Source: Prunus persica (Eukaryota; Streptophyta; Magnoliopsida; Rosales; Rosaceae). From it: a stretch of DNA of 64,000 nt. Below the pieces are notes generated by a model that had not been told where the DNA came from, did not search any database, and saw nothing but the letters and a program-made list of their open reading frames with translations. Below are positions 50,092-61,354 of this stretch, one piece after another. Location: the NCBI RefSeq assembly GCF_000346465.2, contig NC_034009.1:33831251-33895250 (forward strand), read 5' to 3'. Numbering within the stretch: position 1 is the stretch's first letter; each line of letters opens with the position of its first letter. The translations under genes and the position numbers were made by a program.

Positions 50092-51754
50092 GATCCCTAT
50101 TTCCTAACTTTTGACGACAGCCTTGGCCCCTTGGCCTTCAAGATCAGAAGAAGAAGAAGAAAAAAGTACTGCTTTTTCAGTTATATATATCAGAAAGCTT
50201 TGTGTGTGTATGAAGGTGTTCCTTTTTTCGTTTTTCTTTAATTTTTTCACTTTTACTCAATCGCTTTCTTAGTAGGGGAGGGAGGAAAAATCAAAGAGAG
50301 AGAGAGAGATATCTCATCAGGGGGGTGGATATCATGATGATCATTGTCAGCTATCAACTATGTGGGCCTCAGAGCCTCAAATCCCATATGCTTTATATGT
50401 TAATTTATCGTTTGATTTACGAAACATTATTGCCTACATTGTCTTTCTTACATTGTCATGACTCGCTAATTCATGCACTTAATTACGATCCCAGCAAGGA
50501 AACATAGCACTAATTGACCACGTCTCTCACGTCTCTCACGTCTATATATAATCACAAGAAGAAAAATCCGATATTGGTTAGGGGTAGGTAGGTGATCTAA
50601 TTATTGTTTATGATTCTATTATGTTACTAGTGTGGTGACAAAATTGCTGGTAAGATTTAAGAATAATGCCAGGGACACCAAATTTGAGTCCCACATGCCA
50701 CGTCATAAATATTTAGTTAACTAATTTCATCCCTAAATAATTAAACTTATCGTAAGTTGTACCATTGTTGGCTCTGATCATCATCATCTTGGAAACAAGC
50801 ATCAGAATTTGAGACTTTTATCATCATCATCCTCGCTTGGAAACCAGGATATTTGATTTTGAGACTTTTGAAACGAAGACCTGGCTCAATTTTGACTCCA
50901 TGAAGATGATTGAGGATAGGGGAAATGAATGATGAGAAGAGAAGTCTGATGAGTTCAGCCACATAAACCGATCGATTGAATGAAAGAGAAGGCTAAATTG
51001 GCTATTTATATATTTCAGTTTTGACTCCGGCCGTTAGCTTTGTGTATATGTTGTGCATCATCATCAATATAGAATCTTATGTATGTGCATCGGATCCTAC
51101 ACCAAGAGGGTTTGAAAGAAAGAGTCTCCACTGAAACCGATTAAATTACAACTTTAGTAAGAACAAGCCTCGCTCATGGTGGTATGACGGCAAGTTTAAT
51201 TGTTTAGGGTTAGCTGCAGGGCTTTTGATTAATTAGGTTTAAAAATTTTTTTTTTCCTAAAATAAATTAACTAAATTATAATTCAAGTTGGAATTGATTA
51301 ATTAAATATTATTACATAGCACGAGCCATATTATTTGGAACTTAAATTTAGTGCACAAATTTAGTGTCCCTAACATTGCCTGAAGATTTAAATGTATAAT
51401 TAACAGATCCTAACATTGCATCATTAAAGTGTTAAGTAAAAGGCTACACAATAGTAACAAAATTACTTTTTCTCTGGAGAGCATGCATTTCTTTTATGAT
51501 TGTAAGATGCTTTTCCTTTTAATGATATGTGTGAATGGCATCCATTCTTTCCATTTTCCCCCTTGACCATCCTGTACTACTTTAATTTAGTATTCAAAGA
51601 GATATTTTCGCCATCCACAAAAACAAGTAAAAGTTCAACTCAAATGAATCTCTATATTGAAAAAGGCAGGACAAAAATAATTAATGAACAAATGCGCACA
51701 CTTTGGAATTGTATTAATTCATGAAATTAATTAAAGGTTTCACTAATTGACACA
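50092..51754. other. Intergenic between WAT1 and the NPF gene (convergent 3' ends)
   Basis: It contains the two 3' UTRs and AT-rich spacer. Short direct repeats (ATCATCATC blocks near 50780 and 50823; CACGTCTCT near 50520) are present. No gene is recognised. Confidence 0.6.
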
Positions 51755-54028
51755 TCAACTCTCGTCCCCATGTCTCACACTGGTGCGTGAACCATGCCTA
51801 CCTTTATAACGCCGAGCCACCCACAAATACACCAAGAAATTAACCCCATTGATGGCCGTCAATATCCAATAAAAGTAATCAAGCTTGCTCATGTTCAAGT
51901 CGTTCCTCAACCACCCTTGTTCTTCTCCACCAGTCGCACTGTCTATGATCTTAACAAGCGCAGTGCTTAACCAACTCCCGATCCCAATCTCACTCAAAAA
52001 CATTGCACTGCTTATGCTTCTCGTACCATCCGTGGCTTCATCGTAGAAAAACTCCAACTGTCCCACGTACGTAAAAACCTCAGCGGTGCCGATGAGAAAG
52101 AACTGAGGAAGCAACCAAAACACACTCATCTTGCTCAACGGGTTTAAGTGGTCTCGGCGTTTCTTCTCAACCAAGGCAGCTGAGCCCAGGGCAAAGATTG
52201 AGACAAAGAGCCCGACCCCCATTCTTTGTAGCGATGTGAGGCCACGTGGGTGGCCCGTGCGTCTCCGGATGGTCGGAACCATCCATTTTTCGTAGATGGG
52301 GACGAGGATGAGGGCGTTGATTGCGGCGAATACGGGGACGGAACCTGCGGGGATTTCAAAGTTTGGGCCGAGGTGGCGGTTGGTTTTGTTGGCTTGGCTG
52401 ACAAAGAAGGTGGAGAGTTGAGAGAATGAGATGGAGAGGGCTATGGTTGATGTCCATACGGGGAGGACTCTTATGAAGCATTTGAATTCTTCTACTTGGG
52501 TCACTGTGCATAGCATCCAACGACTCTTTGGGCTGCCCTCTGGGTCTGTCACCACCGCTGCTTTGTCCAAAAACCTTCACGAAAAGAAACACCTTTATTT
52601 CAAGCTTTGGACAAAACAAAGAACTTCATATAATATGCATATTGCTATATAAACGAGGCAGATATTATTATATATAGACTTACCTATATTGTGTAGTGTG
52701 AGGTAGCTTTCGGGCACCCAAGATATCAGACTGGTTGGTCTTAACCTCATACAGATCAGCTTCACGAACCACCTCAACCCCATTAAAATGGTTCCTCACT
52801 GAGGCCACAGCCACCTGAATAAACCTAGTGAAAGGGCTGCCCATGGGCTTTTGATAACGATAATATGGAACACCAGCGGCTAAGATGGCAATGGAGCAGA
52901 TCATGGCCATCGTTGGAATTCCAAAACCCCAAGTCCACCCTTTGTTATCTTGTATGTAAACCAACACCGTAATTCCCAACAGCGCACCTATGTTTATGGC
53001 AAAGAAGAACCAGTTAAAGAAGGCGTATTTGGTTTGGACTTCTCTTGAATCAGCCTCATCGAATTGATCAGCTCCGAAGGATGAGACGCACGGCTTGATG
53101 CCGCCGGTTCCGAGGGCTATGAGGCCGAGTGCGCCGTAGAGGAAGGCAGTTTGGCCGTCGGTTGCCTTGTTGCATGGCCGGGTCGTGCATGGCGGTGGAC
53201 GTAGGCTGTCTATGGAGGTGGATAGCGTCAACAAGACCATTCCCTATATGTAATAACACGTATGCAAAGCAAAGTCATAAAAAACAAACAACATCACTCA
53301 TATGGGCTTTGTCTAGATAACAAGCAGTCCACTTTAGATATCCAAGAAGGCTTGTGGGGCCAATGATCCAAAATCAAAGTGGTGTTACAAATGACAATGC
53401 ATACCACGGCGTAGACACATGAGAAAATGATGATGGTTTTGAAGCGGCCCAAGTAAGCATCAGCTAAAAAGGCTCCAACAAGTGTGAGAACATAGGCAGC
53501 TCCAATCCAATCTGTGACATGGGTGGCTGCCCTTGGTAGCGATTGCCGCATCTCAAACACCAAGTAAGCCACCATGTTCACCGCAACGGCAAAAAATGCC
53601 AGCCTCTCAGCTACCTCATTCACTGCATGCATTCCATTAATCAGGCAACATAAAGATATGATACATACATACAATTAATGAACATAAATTTGCAATGTTA
53701 TCATAGTAAATAATTACCTATGATAAATGGAGAGGCCTTCCATCCTCCAGTTTTTTTCTTGTCTGCAACTTTTCCATGGAAGTCCACACGTCCATTGCTT
53801 ACCAAACTAGCGGATAGGCTCTCTTCCTACATGTTGATATATCAGTTAGTTAGAGAAAAGAAAACTCTACTCATATCATATGTTGCTCTTGCTAGCTAGT
53901 TTGGCTTTGGATCAAGAATTGTGAATTACCTTCTCGAAGACTTGGTCAAAATCTTCAAATTTTTCCATGGAGGGCTGAATGAAGGACTTGTCATATGGAT
54001 CGCCTGCAGCTGATTTAGGTTGCTCCAT
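51755..54028 (-). CDS. NRT1/PTR family (NPF) proton-coupled transporter
   Basis: Five exons (53930-54028, 53718-53826, 53405-53622, 52684-53243, 51755-52574) join to 601 residues, the normal NPF length with about 12 transmembrane helices. The start MEQPKSAAGDPYDK was chosen as the first ATG in the exon that joins in frame. Features include the ExxER proton-coupling motif in VNEVAERLAFF (helix 1), GAFLADAYLGRF, LIALGTGGIKPCVSSFGADQ, FFNWFFFAINIGAL, SRWMLCTVTQVEEFK after the central loop, and AEVFTYVGQLEFFYDEATDG. NPF proteins carry nitrate, di/tripeptides, hormones or glucosinolates at the plasma membrane or tonoplast. The clade is uncertain; I see some resemblance to NPF8, so the substrate is not assigned. 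Confidence 0.92.
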
Positions 54029-55989
54029 TGAGACTATGCTATTTGCAAAAGGAGCTGGCTAGGAGATTTATTCAAGCTAACTACGTGCGGGAACCAATTT
54101 AAATAAGCTCGCTGCTGTCATTGCAAAAGAAGAGTTTGACCTACCTTCATGATTTGGACCTTCTTACAGTAAGTTTGTGCTGTTTTTAAGTGTTTGTCGG
54201 GAGCGGCACTGAAAAATTTTAAATTAAAAATATCTCCGAGTTGGGAGATTGAGCAAAGTGTTGCATAATAAGGCAAGTTGTTGGAGGAGGTTACAATGTT
54301 GCTATTGTGTACACAACCTAAAGGGCGACGAAAGGGGAGGGAGATGCAGGAACTAGTCTCACTGCAGTGCCGCCTAAGCACTTGTTCAAGCGAAATGGAC
54401 AAAGACTAGATTAGATTGTGTCCATATGGCACATTACATAACAATAACACACTACTCTCCTCAATTCCCCAAACTTGAGATTGGGGCTCATCCCAAGAAG
54501 AGAATGATGAAAAACCAAAGTGCATAGGAAGGAACCAACCCAATTCCCCTAATCACCGAGTCCGACTGTGTGAAGAAATTATATTGGGGGAAATTTATAA
54601 ATGACGAATAAATTTCTTTCAACACAATTTTCATCAATATTCCTATGGAAGATAAAGATTTTATAGTAAATTTGGTTTTTTTTTTTTCACTTTACACTAG
54701 TTTTTTTCTTACCTACAATATTGTAGCTAGTGTGAGTTTTTTTAGTAGTGAATTCATCATCTTATCTACCTAATTACGCTTAAAATCCGGTTTTCCCATA
54801 ATTAGAGTTTACCCTGTTATGTGCGCATTCTATATATTATGGAATAATAGATAATATACCTAATACAAATTTATAGCATATCCTTTCGTGGCATATACAA
54901 ATTTATAATTTATCTATCTTTTTTTTGTAGGATACCTATCCTTTCGTGGACATATACAAGATATTATTATTATTATTATTCTTTCTTTAGTATCAAGGTA
55001 GGTAAATCATTGTTCTTTTTGAAGGAAACATAATCTCTAAAATTGAGAAAATAAATTCCATTCAATGTTAAAAAGAACCATAATTATTGACAGACTATAA
55101 ATTATGGACTGTAAATTAGGAAACAAGCGTAACATTCGTTCAAAAATCTTAAAGTGTATATGGCATAGATTGCAATTTAGGTGTATACTATTAGGATAAA
55201 TATTATCTTACATGGTAACATATTTTAAATTTGACTTTTTGTTGGAAGTGAAAAAAAGGTTCAATTGCAGACATGAGCTTAGCCAAGTTAGCGCAGATGT
55301 GCTTCCCACTCTGCGCCTGAGTTCGAATCCCCCATCTCGTATTTTAGTTTAGTGTAAAGTAGATTATCGCTTTCATAAAAAATAAATAAATTTATGTCTA
55401 CAATATAATAGTTGCATTACATGGACATTTCCCTAAAGAACCCAAGATTTTATTATAAAGTTTGATACCATATGCCCAAAAAACTTGAGATTTTTGGTGA
55501 TAGAAATTTCATGTGATTTGGATATGCAAATGGCAGCCCAAAATCATGAGTTGCCTTAGCCTATGCCCAAAAACTTATGTGAAGTGGTTAGCCCCGGCCC
55601 ATTTGATGGAAACCAACTAACTCGCAAACAGCAATCATAGAGTCTAGAGAGGAGGTGCATATTCGATTCCAACAAGTGAATATGCCATGAATCATTATGT
55701 AATGTTGCGTGGACAAAGAATTTTCTGATTGGAAGTACAAATGGCAGGCACTTGGGCTTTTGACTGACGGTTGGCCACTCTGGCCTACGTGTCCACAACA
55801 CCAGTCAATCAATCTGCAATCCGTACACTCGCTCCTCCTCCTCTTCCTGACTTGAGTTACAGTGTTTCTGATTACAGTCTGTTGCAACTTCCAATTGAGT
55901 AGGACAGGACTGCTGGTACCTGTATAAAATAAAAAGAGCAGATTGTAACGAAAAATGGGCATATAGTTTTTAATTTTGTGGCTGGAACA
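54029..55989. other. Intergenic between divergent NPF and purple acid phosphatase genes
   Basis: Both flanking genes start here, so both promoters lie in it. The middle is very AT-rich, with a tRNA-derived SINE-like sequence at 55268-55392. No coding sequence is recognised. Confidence 0.6.
55268..55392 (+). mobile_element. tRNA-derived SINE-like element
   Basis: A-box-like TTAGCGCAGATG (about 55288) and B-box GAGTTCGAATCC (about 55319) are spaced as in a tRNA promoter. A non-tRNA body and a 3' A-rich tail (TATCGCTTTCATAAAAAATA) follow. The arrangement matches plant SINEs of the Au type. It lacks tRNA folding and clear target duplications. Confidence 0.6.
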
Positions 55990-58178
55990 ATGAGGAAGGT
56001 AACAGGGAGATTGAACAGTGCTGGGCTTGTAGGTATGTTACTGGTTGTCCTGGAGGTCTGTGAGGGTGGGATAACAAGTAGTTATGTTAGAAATGATGAC
56101 TTGTCCCTTGATATGCCTTTAGACAGTGATGTGTTCCAAGTGCCTCCCGGATATAATGCCCCTCAGCAGGTGTTTCTATAAACCATTCTTTTAAATACTG
56201 ATACAAAAACTCTTATGAATTGTTCAAGATTGCATGATTTGATTTCTGGGTTATGGTTTTTCTGATTTCTAAGTGTTATGATTTGTTCAAGGTTCATATA
56301 ACACAAGGAGATCATGAGGGGAGGGGTGTGATTGTCTCTTGGGTCACTCCAGATGAACCTGGTTCAAGTACAGTGCTTTACTGGGCAGAAAATAATACCA
56401 ACCTCAAAAACCAAGCTCAAGGCACTCTTCTCACTTACCACTACTTCAATTACATTTCTGGTTACATTCATCACTGCACCATTCACAATTTGGAGGTAAG
56501 TAAAGTACCTGCCACTAGGCACTAGTCTCCCTCCCCCGTATCATTCTTTAGTTTTTGAATTGGATTGAAGGTAGAGAGTTTAAATTGAATCGCCGCTGCA
56601 GTTTGACACCAAATACTACTATGAAGTCGGGATTGGTAATACCACGCGGCGGTTTTGGTTCACAACCCCTCCTGGCGTTGGTCCTGATGTTGCTTATACG
56701 TTTGGCCTCATAGGTATTTCAAATTTCATCCATCTAAGTTTTCTTATTAGTTCCATTTTTAGTTGAAAGGTTGTTCTGCCTGCAGGCTGTTCGCTTTGAT
56801 ATATAATGTACCATTGTATTGATACCAGATAAACACAATTTTATACAAAGCTGTTATGCTTGTGTGTTTCTATCTTGTTCTCACTCTGGTGTGCATTTTG
56901 AGCAGGGGATCTTGGTCAAACTCACGATTCAAATCGAACACTTACCCATTATGAATTGAACCCAACAAAAGGGCAGACGGTATTGTTTGTTGGGGACCTC
57001 TCTTATGCAGATGATTATCCGTTTCATGACAATAACAGGTGGGATACATGGGGGAGGTTCACAGAGAGAAATGCTGCTTATCAACCCTGGATATGGACTG
57101 CAGGAAACCACGAAATCGATTTTGTTCCTGAACTTGTATGTTTTTTTTTCTTATTTGGTTCTTGAACTTATAATTTGAAAGAAAATGTGTAATTGCAATG
57201 TTATTGCAGGGTGAAAGCAAACCCTTCAAACCCTACACAAACCGGTATTTTGTTCCATACGAAGCTTCACATAGTACATCTCCTCTCTGGTACTCCATCA
57301 AGAGAGCTTCAGCATATATCATAGTCTTGTCCTCTTACTCCGCATATGGTATAAGAATGCTTGCTTCTCGCTTCTATGCCATGTTTTTGTTTGTGAGTAT
57401 AAATTGTACTTTAATTTTCAGGGAAATATACTCCTCAATACAAGTGGCTTGAAAAGGAGCTGCCAAAAGTGAACAGAACAGAGACACCATGGCTTATTGT
57501 TCTTATGCATTCTCCACTATATAATAGCTATGCACATCACTATATGGAAGGAGAATCCATGAGAGTGATGTACGAGCAATGGTTTGTCAAGTACAAAGTA
57601 GACATTATCTTTGCTGGTCATGTTCATGCCTATGAAAGATCCGTAAGTGCAGATTCTCCTTATTACAATGGCACGCAGTGCTTTCAAATGACTGAAAAAA
57701 AAAATGGATTTCTCAATAGTGTAACTCTAAAATCAAATATGTTTGCATTGCAGGAGCGGATATCAAATATTGCGTACAACATTGTGAATGGACTGTGCAG
57801 CCCTATAAGTGACGAATCAGCCCCAGTTTACATAACCATTGGAGATGGAGGAAATCTAGAAGGATTGGTTACTGAGTAAGTATGGATTTTGCTAATTATA
57901 TGATATTTGGCGGGGGCAGTCTTTTTTCCCATTAATAAAAAGTTTCTGAAAAGTGTACTGGTTTTTCTTTTGTCTGCAGAATGACAGAACCGCAGCCAAG
58001 CTACTCAGCTTTCCGGGAAGCTAGCTTTGGTCATGGGATTTTCGACATAAAAAACAGAAGTCATGCATTTTTCAGTTGGCATCGGAATCAAGATGGGTAT
58101 GCAGTAGAAGCTGATTCTCTATGGTTGAAAAACAGATACTGGAAATCTCTGGAAGAGCAGCTCCTAGCCGCCATGTAA
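55990..58178 (+). CDS. Purple acid phosphatase, secreted/vacuolar type
   Basis: Eight exons (55990-56169, 56292-56495, 56602-56713, 56906-57135, 57210-57348, 57422-57642, 57754-57875, 57980-58178) give 468 residues, the size of high-molecular-weight plant PAPs. ATG 55990 precedes a signal peptide ([16 protein letters not shown]). An N-terminal fibronectin-like domain ([20 protein letters not shown]) is followed by the metallophosphoesterase domain. All five metal-binding motifs are present in order: GDLG, GDLSY, GNHE, VLMH (in [10 protein letters not shown]) and GHVHAYER. The two metals (Fe-Zn or Fe-Mn) hydrolyse phosphate monoesters; such enzymes release phosphate from organic sources under phosphorus starvation. 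Several N-glycosylation sites are visible. PAP10/12/26-type is likely; exact orthologue not assigned. Confidence 0.94.
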
Positions 58179-59043
58179 TGTTATTTGATATGTAAAAGAG
58201 GTTTCATGTTATCATTATGGAATGAATGAAATATTGCAAAGTTTGCTGTTGTCATTCTCATGCAATTCCAAAGATGAAGCAATTAACTGCTCTGTTGTGT
58301 TTTATGTCGTCTGACACCACTTCCTTCAAAGTAGGGTAAAGGATAAAATTACGGCTCATCCATCAACTCCCCAATTGCAATAAGTGCAGAAACGTTTTGA
58401 GTCTTTGGTGATTGATGCCTTGTTTCAAAGCAGGCCCCGACTTGAGACAGAGATAGAGATGAATTAATGGGACTTGTGTCTCAGCTCAGCTGTGATATGG
58501 ACAAGTTCAAACTCAAAGCTTCAAGAGGAGAGGACAACCACCGCTGTGGCAAGGGAAATAAATCATAATAATGAATTAAAAGTTGAAAGCAAACTAGGAA
58601 AGGAAACTTGGAATTCCAATAAGACGACGAATATATCCAATGCTAAACTTAGGCGAGGAGGAGCTCTGTTAGCTCCAACGTCATGCCAAGGCTGGCACAA
58701 GTCTCATTCAAACAAGAAGATATCGAAAGAGAATTCATTCACATAATATATCACAATACCTCTATACTTGTATATTTGTATTTGTTCATAATCATATCAT
58801 ACACAAGGACAATAGGGCATGCAAGGCGCAAGCTCGAGTGGTCATTTATACCTGCAGATACATACAGCCCCTAAAATATTAATTTTAAAAAAAATTATAA
58901 AAAAAAAAGACGAGAAAAGAAGATAAAAACCAAATTGATTTATGATATATACAGCACACTACAATGACCACGACAAGCGCAGAAAAACCCATGCGGGGCC
59001 GCGGCCCTGTAGATACACCTCTCTGTCTCTCTCTCTGTCTCTG

Positions 59044-59076
<33 letters not shown>

Positions 59077-59127
59077 TTGTGCTATAAATATTTATATATA
59101 TATACCCCTACCTCTTACACTACGTAC

Positions 59128-59161
<34 letters not shown>

Positions 59162-59245
59162 TATGGATGTACATACAAGTACTGAGGTTCTAATTTGTGC
59201 AACTTCATTTCCTAGGACACCCTCTTTAGCTCTGTAGCTTCACAT
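58179..59245. other. Intergenic between convergent PAP and DREB2D-like genes
   Basis: Two 3' UTRs flank a spacer with CT repeats (about 59020-59060) and TA repeats (59061-59074, 59128-59158). Short open frames at 58474-58874 show no domain and low-complexity composition. Nothing else is seen. Confidence 0.6.
59020..59158. repeat. CT/TA microsatellite cluster
   Basis: Interrupted CTCTGTCT and CT runs pass into TA repeats, with a second TA run at about 59128-59158. It lies just beyond the DREB2D-like stop codon. Confidence 0.92.
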
Positions 59246-60013
59246 TTACACGCACCATGGAGATGGCTGCAATGGTTCCCAAACACTTCCATCGACGAAG
59301 TTGCTGGAAAAAATGCCATGATCTTCTATCACCGGAAAATCAAGGGACATGGCTGCCTCCACCCATATCGAGTCATCGAACATCGGAAAGTTTCCGCTTA
59401 CGTTGCCCCAGAAAATTCCAGACTCCATTCCTTCATTGCCACTCATATTCTCCTCCACTTTCATCTTGCTGTGCTCTGCCTCTGGCTTAGGCTCAGGGTA
59501 AGTACCATGGGGCTGATGAGCTTTCACATTCGGAAAATGATCGCGAAGTACTGGAACTGCAACATCGTTGAGAGGAGCAGCATAATCGTTTGATAAACAG
59601 GCACTGGAAGTACCTGATGGATTCTGATGCAGAAGGGTTAGTTGGGCTGATGGGTTTGGCGTCTGTGAAAGCATGTGGGTGTTGGCAGAGGAAGGGACTT
59701 GATGGTGATATTGATCAGGCAAATTGAGCTTGGCCTGGGAACCGTAGAGTTTGCGCGCAGCAGCATCATAAGCCGAAGCAGCTTCATGGGAGGTGTCAAA
59801 AGTGCCAAGCCAGAGACGAGCACCTCGGTTGGGCTCACGGATTTCAGCCACCCATTTCCCCCAAGTCCTCTGCCTCACACCTTTGTAAGTGCACATGGCA
59901 TTCTCAGGGCCTCCTTTCCCTCTCATGCACCCCTTTCTTGAACTGGCCTGTGCAGGCCTCTTCACTTGCTTTCTTTCCCCAACCTTAACGCTGCTCATCT
60001 CTGACTTCAACAT
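59246..60013 (-). CDS. DREB2D: AP2/ERF transcription factor, DREB2D-like
   Basis: A single exon encodes 255 residues from ATG 60013. The frame stays open for 46 codons upstream (to ATG 60151), but that stretch is a low-complexity Lys/Arg/Glu run over a CT-rich leader. It begins only about 20 bases from the TATA box, so the inner ATG is preferred. [20 protein letters not shown] is the DREB2 CMIV-1 block. It runs into a complete AP2 domain ([39 protein letters not shown], ending NLP). WVAEIRE and the Val/Glu pair fit DRE (A/GCCGAC) binding. The acidic C-terminus ([16 protein letters not shown]) matches Arabidopsis DREB2D. The family responds to drought and heat. Confidence 0.93.
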   Translation of the reverse strand: MLKSEMSSVKVGERKQVKRPAQASSRKGCMRGKGGPENAMCTYKGVRQRTWGKWVAEIREPNRGARLWLGTFDTSHEAASAYDAAARKLYGSQAKLNLPDQYHHQVPSSANTHMLSQTPNPSAQLTLLHQNPSGTSSACLSNDYAAPLNDVAVPVLRDHFPNVKAHQPHGTYPEPKPEAEHSKMKVEENMSGNEGMESGIFWGNVSGNFPMFDDSIWVEAAMSLDFPVIEDHGIFSSNFVDGSVWEPLQPSPWCV

Positions 60014-60170
60014 TGTGGTTGATTGACAGTGACACACTACTCTGGGATTTAAAGGGGTAGGGATTGTGTCTGTGTTTCCGAGCTCTCTCTCTCTCTCTCT
60101 TTTCTTCCTCTTTTTCTTCTGTTTTTGCTTTTGGTGCGTGTGATAAGCCATAAGTGAAAAGGGTGGCGGT

Positions 60171-60177
60171 ATTTATA
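60171..60177 (-). promoter_or_regulatory. TATA box of the DREB2D-like gene
   Basis: The minus strand reads TATAAAT 158 bases upstream of the preferred ATG at 60013. Transcription would then start near 60140-60145, at or below the upstream in-frame ATG at 60151. This supports the shorter protein. Confidence 0.6.
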
Positions 60178-61354
60178 CGACAAGGAAGGAAGGAAGGAGT
60201 TATGAGACATAACCTGAAACGTGGCTTTTGGTTGAATACTTGGCATAGCGAACAGGACATGTCGTGTCCACGGCCAGCCTCACTGTTTAACTCTCTTATA
60301 CAACACTTGGCCTACCTCTTTGTTTGCTTACTAGCTCAGGTGGCAATCGGGCAGGAGCAAAATTCCAGTTTTGCTCTTCATATATTTTACTTTTTTATTT
60401 TATTTTTTAATAAATTTATAGAAAGGATAAAAACTCTCCTGTTTTTCTTTTTCTTTTTTCTTTTTTGAAAAAATTCGAAAGGAAAATGTTTGGTTGGATG
60501 AAGGGTTAGGGAAGTAGAGAGAGACAGAGAGGGAGGGGGATTCGGATAATGGGCCATTTACTATCGGAGGCGGTGTTGAAACGGTTGGAGATAAGAACCC
60601 ACATTATTTCCCAGACACAGGGTAGCGTTTAGCAGCACAGGGGGACGAATTGAGACATGAATCCCATGTACGCAGTGTGTGTCACAACTGATTGATTCAA
60701 TGGATGGATCATATGAATTCGGATCCATGTAGGACCCGCCACTCTTACGAGTTTTCCGAAAAGGATAGAAGTTCACGTACACAGATCAGAATGAATCTTA
60801 CGAACTGATTCCCATTTCCCACTGCTCCTGCTCGTCCTTATATTTGCAGCAAATAAATCATTGCACACACATGCTCTCTTGTAGTTATCCGATCTTTTCC
60901 AGATGCTAAAATCACAACGGCAGAAAAACATAATAATATTAATTATCGTAATTGTGACCCAAAATAAAATCCTAGGATTCTTGGTACGAACCGTACCAAC
61001 GAACCCCGACATGCTAAAACACACAAACGGATAAAAGAATGTTATGAATCCATCATTCTATATATAGTATACACCTACCAACAGGTTCTTGTTAAGAATA
61101 AAATTTCACTTAATATACTAGAATCTCATTCATGAATTAAGAAACCCGGCACGAAAGCTGAAGAAAATTTCATTCGTGACTTCGTTATAGTATATGCTGC
61201 TGCTAGAATTTATCTATACATATTTGGCATATGTACAAGTTACAAATCAAAATTGTTCTAACCTGTCTAATCCAGAAAACCTCGTGCATAATAATTTTGT
61301 AGGTGTTTCTGTTTCACACCGAAAACCTCATGTTCTCGCACTCAAATCCAATGC
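60178..61354. other. Intergenic between DREB2D-like and OBGC genes
   Basis: DREB2D-like promoter, then AT-rich spacer and the 3' UTR of the Obg gene. No coding sequence or element is recognised. Confidence 0.6.

Noticed and set aside
58474..58874. Short plus-strand frames downstream of the purple acid phosphatase
   Set aside because: No domain, low-complexity Asn/Lys composition, no splice partners; they fit 3' UTR or spacer.
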